Shown here: positions 24,540 to 31,374 of the stretch, one piece after another
Layout: every line of letters starts with the position of its first letter
Position numbering within the stretch: position 1 is the stretch's first letter
Assembly: GCA_049601975.1 (NCBI GenBank)
Contig: JBMYRC010000040.1
Span: forward strand, 1-31,374
Direction of reading: 5' to 3'
DNA: 31,374 bases
From: UBA6544 sp049601975
GTDB taxonomy: Bacteria; Pseudomonadota; Alphaproteobacteria; UBA8366
Made by a program: the position numbers and the translations under genes
The notes under the pieces: model-generated
What the model was told of the DNA's origin: nothing
The model's database searches: none
Seen by the model: only the letters and a program-made list of their open reading frames with translations

Positions 24540-25489
24540 CTAGTGTTTGGTGCCGAATTTATTGAGCATCATGCCAATTTCACCCGCCATCGCCGCTGCA
24601 TTACGGTCTGAGTTGAAGCTGATTAGGATTGCGTCGGAAAGTGGTTTTAATAAATCCAAATCCTCAGAGCTCGGATGGCGCAGGTCTTTTCGGATCGCCG
24701 TGATGACCTGAATCACGTTCTGACAAAGGTTAGACACATGTTCGAAATTTAAATCTTTTAATCTGAAGCCGGTCCCATTGGCAACTTCCGAAAGTCTAAT
24801 AATCGACTTCTTGGCCGCGTCGTCGACTCGATTGGCCTTAAAAGCCGGCAAAATTTCACTGACGAGAATGCAATCTGATAGGAATACCGCTTTAGGCGCT
24901 GTTCGTTTATCTCAAACATCGCTTCACCGATAATCTCCCTCAACGCTTCCATCGATAGCGGACGCCCCCGCACCTTCGCTTCGAGTGTGTTGGGTACGTC
25001 AATCGAGGAAATTTTCTGTCCCTCGCGCTCTTTTACGATTTTCGCCCGACGATCCGGGCCAATGTAGCTGCTGGTAACGACAAAAGGTTTTCGGTTGTAA
25101 GCAACAACGTGAATCCTTTCCATTAGCTTCTTAGGCGACAAAGGTTTCACTACAATTTCGTCGATGCCACAGTTCACGACGCGTCTGATCACTGCTTCAC
25201 TTGGCTGCCAAACCGTAATGATGATGCCGACAAAAGGATTAATCCCGAGTTCGCCCGCCCGAATCAGGTTGGCGAGCGCCATTGCCTCGCCACCGTCCAT
25301 CATGACGTCTACGACGATCAAATCCGGCAGAGTGCGCCCGATTTCTTCTTCGACTATTTCGAGTGTGCCCTAATTTTGGATACTTCTGTACCCTTGATCG
25401 ATCAGGATTTGTCGGAGGCCTTAACGGACCGAGCGTTCCCCGTCCGCAAACACGATGTCGGCTTCAGCAAATGCTTCAGCTTTACTCAT
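24540..25489 (-). pseudogene. Receiver-domain (CheY-like) regulator, copy 2, with two in-frame stops and one shift
   Basis: A paralogue of the gene beside it. From ATG 25489, with GGGGGGAC upstream, translation reads MSKAEAFAEADIVFADGERSVR and meets TAA at 25421-25423. It continues as GLRQILIDQGYRSIQN, meets TAG at 25370-25372, then GTLEIVEEEIGRTLPDLIVVD and on through a receiver domain (INPFVGIIITVWQP, EIVVKPLSPKKLMERI). The frame shifts near 24850-24853, where adding one base restores VKILPAFKANR in line with copy 1. It ends LNKFGTKH at 24540. The TAA sits where copy 1 has glutamine (LRQGLR), so a C-to-T change is likely. Downstream, VTSSYIGPDRR and the C-terminal domain match copy 1. The gene is almost certainly dead. 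Confidence 0.82.
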
Positions 25490-25516
25490 CGCGTCCCCCC
25501 TTTCGATTCTGATTCA

Positions 25517-25545
25517 ATCGTATGAAACGTACAGATCGAAGTAAA
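25517..25545 (-). promoter_or_regulatory. Candidate promoter of the second regulator pseudogene
   Basis: On the minus strand TTTACT (25545-25540) and TACGAT (25522-25517) are 17 bases apart, about 28 bases before the ATG. Each box matches the sigma-70 consensus in four of six positions. It may be a surviving promoter of the pseudogene; the match is weak. Confidence 0.25.
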
Positions 25546-25639
25546 CCTTAGCGCGGGACGATACAGTCTCGTGCTCTTTTTCCATCCATGCAGGTCGTAT
25601 CGTTCCGAACGAACCTAAAATTGAGCTTACAAACCGCTG

Positions 25640-28303
25640 TCAGCGTGGCCGCGCAGCGGCTTGCGCGGCGGCGAGCCGGGCAATCGGTACCCGGAACGGC
25701 GAGCAGGAGACGTAGTCGAGACCGACCTTGTGGCAGAAGGCGACAGAAGCCGGGTCGCCACCATGTTCGCCGCAAATGCCAAGCTTAATCTCGGGACGAG
25801 TCGCACGGCCGCGCTCCACCGCCAGCGAGACCAATTCCCCGACACCATCGACATCGATGGATGCGAAAGGGTCATTCGGCAAAATTCCGGCGCGCTCGTA
25901 TGTCGGGATGAAGCTCGCGGCGTCGTCGCGGCTGAGACCGTAGACCGTCTGTGTCAGATCGTTGGTACCAAAACTGAAGAACGCCGCCGCCTTCGCGATC
26001 TCGCCCGCTAACAACGCGGCGCGTGGCAGCTCAATCATCGTGCCGACCACATACTCGGGGCGTTTGCCCTTGTCCGCTTCAACTTCGCCCGCCACCCGGT
26101 CGATGATTTTCTTCAGGATATCGAGTTCAGCCTTAGTCGCGATCAATGGGACCATCACCTCGAGCTTCACCGCTTCTCCCGTATCCTCGCCCGCGATTAA
26201 CGCCGCCTCGAGCATGGCCTGGGCCTGCATCTCGCATACTTCCGGATAGCTAATCGCCAACCGGCATCCGCGATGGCCGAGCATCGGATTCATCTCATGC
26301 AGCTGAGCTACCCGTGCTTTAACTTTGGCCAAGCTGATGCCTGCCGATTTGGCGACATCTTCCATCTCCACCTCTCCCGTCGGCAGGAACTCGTTCAACG
26401 GCGGGTCCAGCAGACGGATGGTCACCGGCAAGCCCTTCATGACGCGGAACAGTTCCGCGAAATCATCGCGCTGCATCGGCAACAACTTAGCCAACGCCGC
26501 CCTTCGGCCCGCCTCGTCTTCCGACAAGATCATCTCACGCATGGCGATGATCCGCTCAGATTCGAAGAACATGTGCTCGGTTCGGCACAGGCCGATGCCC
26601 TCCGCACCGAACTCCCGAGCCGTGCGGGCGTCTTCCGGCGTATCCGCGTTGGCATGCACGCCGAGGGTACGCACCTCGTCCGCCCAGGCCATGACGGTCG
26701 CGAAGTCACCTGACATCTCCGGCTGGATCGTCGCGACCTCACCCCGGATGATCTGACCCACCGCTCCATCGATCGTGATTGTATCGCCCGCCATAATCGT
26801 CACGTTGCCCGCCGACATGGTCTTGGCCGCGTAGTCGATGACCAGTTCGCCCGCACCGACGACACAAGGCCGCCCCATACCGCGCGCGACCACCGCCGCA
26901 TGGCTCGTCATCCCACCACGTGCCGTCAGGATGCCTTGGGCCGCATGCATACCATGGATGTCCTCAGGGCTGGTTTCAATCCGTACCAGAATCGTCTTTG
27001 CACCTTGAGCAGCTGCGGCTTCCGCCTCATCCGAACTGAAATACACCTGTCCCGATGCAGCACCTGGTGACGCGGGTAGGCCTTTCGCGATCACATTACG
27101 CGTCGCATCCGGGTCGAGCCTCGGGTGCAGCAATTGGTCGAGCGCTGACGGCTCTATCCGACACACCGCTTCCGCCTTGTCGATCAGACCTTCCTGCTCC
27201 ATCTCCACCGCAATCCGGATCGCCGCCGCCGTGGTGCGTTTCCCCGAGCGGGTCTGCAGCATATAGAGCTTGTTCTTCTGGACTGTAAACTCGATGTCCT
27301 GCATGTCCTTGTAATGCTTTTCCAGCTTCTCGCGGATATCATCGAGCTGACTAAAGACACTGGGCATGGTCTCTTCCATCGCCGGGAGCCGCGAGCCTTG
27401 GGCTTCCTTGCCCGAGACCGTCAGTTGCTGCGGCGTGCGGATACCGGCGACCACGTCTTCACCTTGTGCATTTACCAAATACTCGCCGTAGAACGTATTC
27501 TCACCGGTCGATGGGTCACGGGTGAAGGCTACGCCCGTCGCGCAATCGTCGCCCATATTGCCGAACACCATCGCCTGCACATTGACAGCCGTGCCCCAGT
27601 CTTCCGGAATATCGTGCAAACGCCGGTACGTGACGGCCCGCGCGGTTTGCCAACTGCCGAAGACGGCACTAACTGCACCCCAGAGCTGATCCTTCGGGTC
27701 TTGCGGGAAAGGCTCGTCCAAGGATGATTGCACTAGGTCCTTATATTCGTCGACCAGCGCCTTCAGATCATCCGCGTCCAGCTCTGTGTCGAGGGAGACG
27801 CCTTTGACATCCTTGTGAGCTTCCAGCAAATCCTCGAACTCGCTGTGATCGACGCCCAGCACCACGTCACCGTACATCTGGATGAACCGGCGGTAGCTGT
27901 CATAGGCGAAACGCGCATCGCCACTGGCTTGTGCAAGACCTTCGACGCTCTCGTCGTTGAGGCCGAGGTTCAGCACCGTGTCCATCATTCCTGGCATGGA
28001 GACGCGTGCGCCTGAGCGTACCGAGACCAGCAACGGGTTCGCCCGGTCGCCAAAATTGGATCCGACCGACGCCTCGATATGCGCGACACCCGCCGCCATC
28101 GCAGCGTCCAAATCTTCCGGATATTTCTCACCGTTGTCGTAGTAATGAGTGCAGACCTCGGTCGTGATGGTGAAGCCTGGTGGCACCGGCAGGCCGATAC
28201 TCGCCATGTCGGCCAAGTTCGCGCCCTTGCCACCCAACAGCTCACGCATCTCCGCGTTGCCCTCGGAACTATCAGCGCCGAACACATACACCCATTTGCT
28301 CAT
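25640..28303 (-). CDS. ppdK: Pyruvate, phosphate dikinase
   Basis: An 887-residue, full-length PPDK, which interconverts pyruvate, ATP and phosphate with phosphoenolpyruvate, AMP and pyrophosphate. The N-terminal nucleotide domain has LLGGKGANLADMASIGLPVPPG. The swivelling phosphohistidine is in GGMTSHAAVVARGMGRPCVVG. The C-terminal PEP-binding barrel has LCRTEHMFF and the catalytic cysteine in GICGEHGGDP. ATG 28303, preceded by AAGGA, avoids overlap with glyS; the frame is open to 28339. It follows glyS by seven bases, the usual alphaproteobacterial order glyQ-glyS-ppdK. It serves gluconeogenesis or pyrophosphate-linked glycolysis. No terminator was clear downstream. Confidence 0.97.
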   Translation of the reverse strand: MSKWVYVFGADSSEGNAEMRELLGGKGANLADMASIGLPVPPGFTITTEVCTHYYDNGEKYPEDLDAAMAAGVAHIEASVGSNFGDRANPLLVSVRSGARVSMPGMMDTVLNLGLNDESVEGLAQASGDARFAYDSYRRFIQMYGDVVLGVDHSEFEDLLEAHKDVKGVSLDTELDADDLKALVDEYKDLVQSSLDEPFPQDPKDQLWGAVSAVFGSWQTARAVTYRRLHDIPEDWGTAVNVQAMVFGNMGDDCATGVAFTRDPSTGENTFYGEYLVNAQGEDVVAGIRTPQQLTVSGKEAQGSRLPAMEETMPSVFSQLDDIREKLEKHYKDMQDIEFTVQKNKLYMLQTRSGKRTTAAAIRIAVEMEQEGLIDKAEAVCRIEPSALDQLLHPRLDPDATRNVIAKGLPASPGAASGQVYFSSDEAEAAAAQGAKTILVRIETSPEDIHGMHAAQGILTARGGMTSHAAVVARGMGRPCVVGAGELVIDYAAKTMSAGNVTIMAGDTITIDGAVGQIIRGEVATIQPEMSGDFATVMAWADEVRTLGVHANADTPEDARTAREFGAEGIGLCRTEHMFFESERIIAMREMILSEDEAGRRAALAKLLPMQRDDFAELFRVMKGLPVTIRLLDPPLNEFLPTGEVEMEDVAKSAGISLAKVKARVAQLHEMNPMLGHRGCRLAISYPEVCEMQAQAMLEAALIAGEDTGEAVKLEVMVPLIATKAELDILKKIIDRVAGEVEADKGKRPEYVVGTMIELPRAALLAGEIAKAAAFFSFGTNDLTQTVYGLSRDDAASFIPTYERAGILPNDPFASIDVDGVGELVSLAVERGRATRPEIKLGICGEHGGDPASVAFCHKVGLDYVSCSPFRVPIARLAAAQAAARPR

Positions 28304-28310
28304 TTGCGAT

Positions 28311-30383
28311 CTATCCTTCGATCTGGCTGAAGTCTGCAACCCGATTCATGGTCGTTCGAATTTCCGATAGAAGTTTCAGTCGATTGACGCGAAGCGCGGC
28401 ATCCTCTGCGTTTACGGTCACGACATCGAAGAATGTATCGACGGGTCCTCGCAACTCAGACAAAGCGCTCATTGCCGCCGCGAATTCTTCTGTCGCGACT
28501 GCAGTCTCCGCGCGTGCCAAGCTTTGCTCGAGTGCTTCCACCATGTGTGTTTCTTCATCCTCCGCGAATAATTCTCGGTCCGCAGCAGCATCGTAACTCG
28601 CGTCGTCTTTCTTCTCTTCAATGGCGAGAATATTTGCCGCCCGCTTATACGCGGTCAGCAAATTCGCTCCGTTATCGCTCACGACAAAATCCTTCAACGC
28701 ATCCACCCGCGCCAAAAGCCTCACCAAATCGTCTTCGCTGGAGAGCGCGAATATGGACGAAATCAAATCGTGCCGAACCCCCTGCTCGCGCAGATGTACC
28801 TTCATCCGATCGGCGAAAAAGCCAAGAAGGTCCGGTCCATCAAAGGCGTCGGCAGTCGTACCGTAAAGCGCACTCGATTGCGCGAAGACCGCCAACAAGG
28901 GAACACGCAGTTCATTCTCAACAATTAGGCGGATCACACTGAGCGCCGCGCGACGCAGCGCGTATGGATCGCGGGATCCGGTTGGTTTCTCGTCGATGGC
29001 CCAGAAGCCGACCAACGTATCGATCTTATCGGCGAGCGCCACGCATACGGACACGGGGGCGGAGGGACAGCAGTCGTTCGGACCTAGCGGTGAATAGTGG
29101 TCTGCGATGGCTTCCGCAACGGCATCCGATTCGCCGTCGTGGCGTGCGTAATAGCGGCCCATCACGCCTTGCAGTTCCGGGAACTCACCAACCATATCGG
29201 TAACGAGGTCTGCTTTGGCCAGTCGCGCGGCAGAGCGCACCTGATCTTTATCGGCGCCCTGCACATAGGCCGAAATTTCCACCGCCAACGCTTGCACCCG
29301 GTCGAGCTTCTCGTCGAGAGTGCCGAGCTTTGCATGGAACACCATGCCTTTCAGCAAGGGCGCTTTGCTCGCAAGCGAAGCCTTGCGGTCCTGATCCCAA
29401 AAGAACTTGGCGTCCGCCAGCCGTGCGCGCAACACGCGCTCGTTCCCGGCAACAATAGCCTTACCACCGTCTTCCGCTTCCATATTGGCAACGACGCCGA
29501 AGCGCGGTGCGAGCGAGCCATCCGCGTTCAAGAGCGAGAAATATTTCTGGTGCGAGCGCATCGAGGTGATCAGCACCTCATCCGGCACCTCCATGAATTC
29601 GTCATCGATAGCACCGATATGTACCACCGGCCATTCCACGAGACCGCTCACTTCATCGAGCAGGCCCGGGTCTAAGCGCACCGCAAGTCCCGCCAAGTCG
29701 GTGAGCGCATTCAAATCAGTGGCAATCTTCGCCCGCCTGTCCGCCACGTCGAGCATGACCTTGGCATTTAGAAGGCCGGATTTGTAACCATCGAAAGAAG
29801 TAACGGGAAATGTCTCGTCCGACATGAAACGGTGTCCGGCTACTTGCGAACCGAATGCCAGGTCCCTTCCATTGCCGAGTGCGATTTTCCCCTGCACGGG
29901 ATTCCCATCGAAGAGGCAAAGGACGGATTGCAAGGGCCGGACGTATCTCAGCTCGCCCTCACCCCAGCGCATCGATTTTTGCCACGGTAATTTTCGCACT
30001 ATATCCGCAACAAGATCACCAAGCACGCTGACGGTGTCGGTCCCCTTCTTCTCGACGATCGCATAGAGGAAAGTTCCTTTGTCGCTCTCTCGCTCTTCAA
30101 CCTCGGTACCGTCGGGCAACGAGCCCTTAAATCCAGCGAGCGCTTTTTCGGGTGCGTCAGCGCGGGGGCCTCGGCGTTCTTCACGCACGTCCGGCTGTTT
30201 TTCCGGCAGTCCATCAACCACCAGCGCTAATCGGCGCGGCGTTGCAAAAGCTTCGGCGGAAGTGAATTTGAGACCCGCCGCTTTCAAGCCCTCGGTGACA
30301 AGCCGCTTGAGGTCATCCGACGCACGCTTCTGCATGCGGGCCGGAATTTCCTCGGAGAACAATTCGATCAGGAGTTCAGGCAT
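28311..30383 (-). CDS. glyS: Glycine--tRNA ligase beta subunit
   Basis: A 690-residue beta subunit of the bacterial alpha2-beta2 glycyl-tRNA synthetase. The N-terminus (MPELLIELFSEEIPARMQ) is the family signature. FATPRRLALVVDGLP, then WPVVHIGAIDDEFMEVPDEVLITSMRSHQKYF and the C-terminal anticodon-binding region with DVVTVNAEDAALRVNRLKLL are all present. The length is normal. It is needed with the alpha subunit to charge tRNA-Gly. The gap of 84 bases from glyQ contains a REP-like palindrome, and the downstream ppdK begins seven bases after its stop. The three genes likely form one transcript. Confidence 0.98.
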   Translation of the reverse strand: MPELLIELFSEEIPARMQKRASDDLKRLVTEGLKAAGLKFTSAEAFATPRRLALVVDGLPEKQPDVREERRGPRADAPEKALAGFKGSLPDGTEVEERESDKGTFLYAIVEKKGTDTVSVLGDLVADIVRKLPWQKSMRWGEGELRYVRPLQSVLCLFDGNPVQGKIALGNGRDLAFGSQVAGHRFMSDETFPVTSFDGYKSGLLNAKVMLDVADRRAKIATDLNALTDLAGLAVRLDPGLLDEVSGLVEWPVVHIGAIDDEFMEVPDEVLITSMRSHQKYFSLLNADGSLAPRFGVVANMEAEDGGKAIVAGNERVLRARLADAKFFWDQDRKASLASKAPLLKGMVFHAKLGTLDEKLDRVQALAVEISAYVQGADKDQVRSAARLAKADLVTDMVGEFPELQGVMGRYYARHDGESDAVAEAIADHYSPLGPNDCCPSAPVSVCVALADKIDTLVGFWAIDEKPTGSRDPYALRRAALSVIRLIVENELRVPLLAVFAQSSALYGTTADAFDGPDLLGFFADRMKVHLREQGVRHDLISSIFALSSEDDLVRLLARVDALKDFVVSDNGANLLTAYKRAANILAIEEKKDDASYDAAADRELFAEDEETHMVEALEQSLARAETAVATEEFAAAMSALSELRGPVDTFFDVVTVNAEDAALRVNRLKLLSEIRTTMNRVADFSQIEG

Positions 30384-30409
30384 GCATCACCCTTTCTCCC
30401 AAATTAGAG

Positions 30410-30455
30410 CTGTCATTCCTGGGAAGGCGGGAATGACAGAGTCCCGGGAATGACA
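30410..30455. repeat. REP-like palindrome between glyQ and glyS
   Basis: CTGTCATTCC (30410-30419) and GGAATGACAG (30430-30439) form a perfect 10-bp inverted repeat around a 10-base loop. A third partial copy, GGGAATGACA, lies at 30446-30455. The core TGTCATTCC...GGAATGACA is reminiscent of short palindromic repeats that are scattered between genes in many proteobacterial genomes. In the transcript it would form a stable hairpin that could affect relative levels of the two subunits. Confidence 0.65.
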
Positions 30456-30467
30456 TCGAGAAAAACA

Positions 30468-31364
30468 TCACTCGACCTCCACGCCCTGGCCTCTCAGCCA
30501 AGCGGCGGCGGAGCCTTTGGCGAGTTCGCGCACTCGCAGGATATAGGCTTGACGTTCGGTGACGCTGATCGCGCCTCGAGCATCCAGTAGATTGAACCGA
30601 TGGCTCGCCTTCAAACATTGGTCGTAAGCCGGAAGCGCCAAGTTCGCTTTCAGCAAGGCGGCGCATTCGGTCTCCGCGTCCTCGAAATGGCCGCGCAACA
30701 TATCGACATCAGCATATTCGAAGTTATGGGTCGAATACTCGACCTCCGCCTGATGAAAGACATCGCCATAGGTCACACCGTCGCCGTTGAAGTCGAGATC
30801 ATAGACGTTCTCCACGCCTTGCACATACATGGCTAAGCGCTCCAATCCGTAGGTCAGTTCGACCGACACCGGATCACAGTCGAAGCCGCCGACTTGCTGG
30901 AAATAGGTGTATTGAGTGACTTCCATCCCATCGCACCAAACTTCCCAACCGAGCCCCCAGGCGCCCAAAGTTGGACTTTCCCAATCGTCCTCGACGAAGC
31001 GAATGTCATGCGCCATCGGATCAATCCCGAGCGCGCGCAGACTATCGAGATAGAGGTCCTGGCTGTTCTCAGGCGAGGGCTTTAATAGCACCTGATACTG
31101 ATAGTAGTGCTGGAGCCGATTCGGATTTTCGCCATAACGCCCATCGGTCGGGCGGCGCGACGGCTGCACATATGCGGCCTTCCATGGCGCAGGGCCAAGT
31201 GCCCGCAATGTGGTTGCCGGATGAAAGGTGCCCGCCCCCACTTCCATGTCGTAGGGTTGCAGAATCACGCATCCCTTATCCGCCCAAAATTGATGGAGCG
31301 TCAGGATCAGCGACTGAAAGTCAGTTTTCGATGTCGATACAGGTGTCACGGGGGCCATACGCAT
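30468..31364 (-). CDS. glyQ: Glycine--tRNA ligase alpha subunit
   Basis: A 298-residue alpha subunit of glycyl-tRNA synthetase, which holds the class II catalytic core for glycyl-adenylate formation. FQSLILTLHQFWADKGCVILQPYD, EVGAGTFHPATTLRALGP, and the motif 2 region VQPSRRPTDGRYGENPNR are unmistakable, as is GWEVWCDGMEVTQYTYFQQVGG. Two ATGs lie six bases apart at the window edge (31364 and 31358). No ribosome site is visible before either because only ten bases remain, so the start may change with more upstream sequence. It is the first visible gene of the glyQ-glyS-ppdK run. Confidence 0.97.
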   Translation of the reverse strand: MRMAPVTPVSTSKTDFQSLILTLHQFWADKGCVILQPYDMEVGAGTFHPATTLRALGPAPWKAAYVQPSRRPTDGRYGENPNRLQHYYQYQVLLKPSPENSQDLYLDSLRALGIDPMAHDIRFVEDDWESPTLGAWGLGWEVWCDGMEVTQYTYFQQVGGFDCDPVSVELTYGLERLAMYVQGVENVYDLDFNGDGVTYGDVFHQAEVEYSTHNFEYADVDMLRGHFEDAETECAALLKANLALPAYDQCLKASHRFNLLDARGAISVTERQAYILRVRELAKGSAAAWLRGQGVEVE

Positions 31365-31374
31365 GCCGAATCTG

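Noticed and set aside
25370..25423. Stop-codon readthrough or recoding in the second regulator
   Set aside because: Two different stops plus a downstream frameshift are better explained by decay; no recoding signal is seen.
25540..25590. Hairpin with CTCTTTTT tail resembling a plus-strand terminator
   Set aside because: The stem is only four pairs and no plus-strand gene ends there.

Overview
The window looks like chromosomal DNA of an alphaproteobacterium, most likely Rhodospirillales-like. The basis is moderately high GC with strong GC3 bias in the genes, the gene order glyQ-glyS-ppdK, the style of the CheY-type receiver proteins, and many GTG/TTG starts with overlapping stop/start codons. 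No tRNA, rRNA, CRISPR array, insertion sequence, integrase or phage gene was seen.

Layout. 1-135 is the 3' end of a probable alanine dehydrogenase. 143-1455 (minus) holds a rhomboid protease and a YdjA-like nitroreductase. 1608-5271 (plus) is a tightly overlapped trio: AMP-forming acyl-CoA ligase, short-chain dehydrogenase and PLP-dependent decarboxylase. 5387-6852 (minus) is an SPFH/stomatin-NfeD membrane pair. 6982-9646 (minus) is formate-tetrahydrofolate ligase followed by an aspartoacylase-like zinc hydrolase. 9909-10346 (plus) is an unknown small protein with a good sigma-70-type promoter placed so that its mRNA would be leaderless. 10383-11326 (minus) is a small lipoprotein and a Sel1-repeat protein. 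11454-13236 (plus) is a D-2-hydroxyacid dehydrogenase and an Asp/Glu/hydantoin-racemase-fold protein that lacks both catalytic cysteines. 13258-15524 (minus) is an AcuI-like reductase and an SCP2-type thiolase, separated by a clear intrinsic terminator.

15637-17397 (minus) is a two-gene signalling module: an unrecognised basic two-helix membrane protein followed by a class III nucleotide cyclase whose reading frame is broken by two compensating single-base shifts. A 385-bp gene-free gap and the folate-binding protein YgfZ follow. 18803-23314 (plus) is a coupled four-gene envelope glycan cluster (GT9, GT2, GT4, AsnB-type amidotransferase), probably for lipopolysaccharide core. 23435-25489 (minus) holds two tandem paralogous receiver-domain regulators, both broken: the first by two single-base shifts, the second by one shift and two in-frame stops. 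25640-31364 (minus) is a housekeeping run of ppdK, glyS and glyQ, with a REP-like palindrome between the glycyl-tRNA synthetase subunits.

The most notable points are the concentration of damage in three signalling genes while all metabolic genes are intact, the unknown membrane partner of the cyclase, the cysteine-less racemase homologue, the probable leaderless gene, the two mutually exclusive hairpins in the fhs leader, and the ligase/dehydrogenase/decarboxylase operon of unknown product. No complete new defence or mobile system was found.
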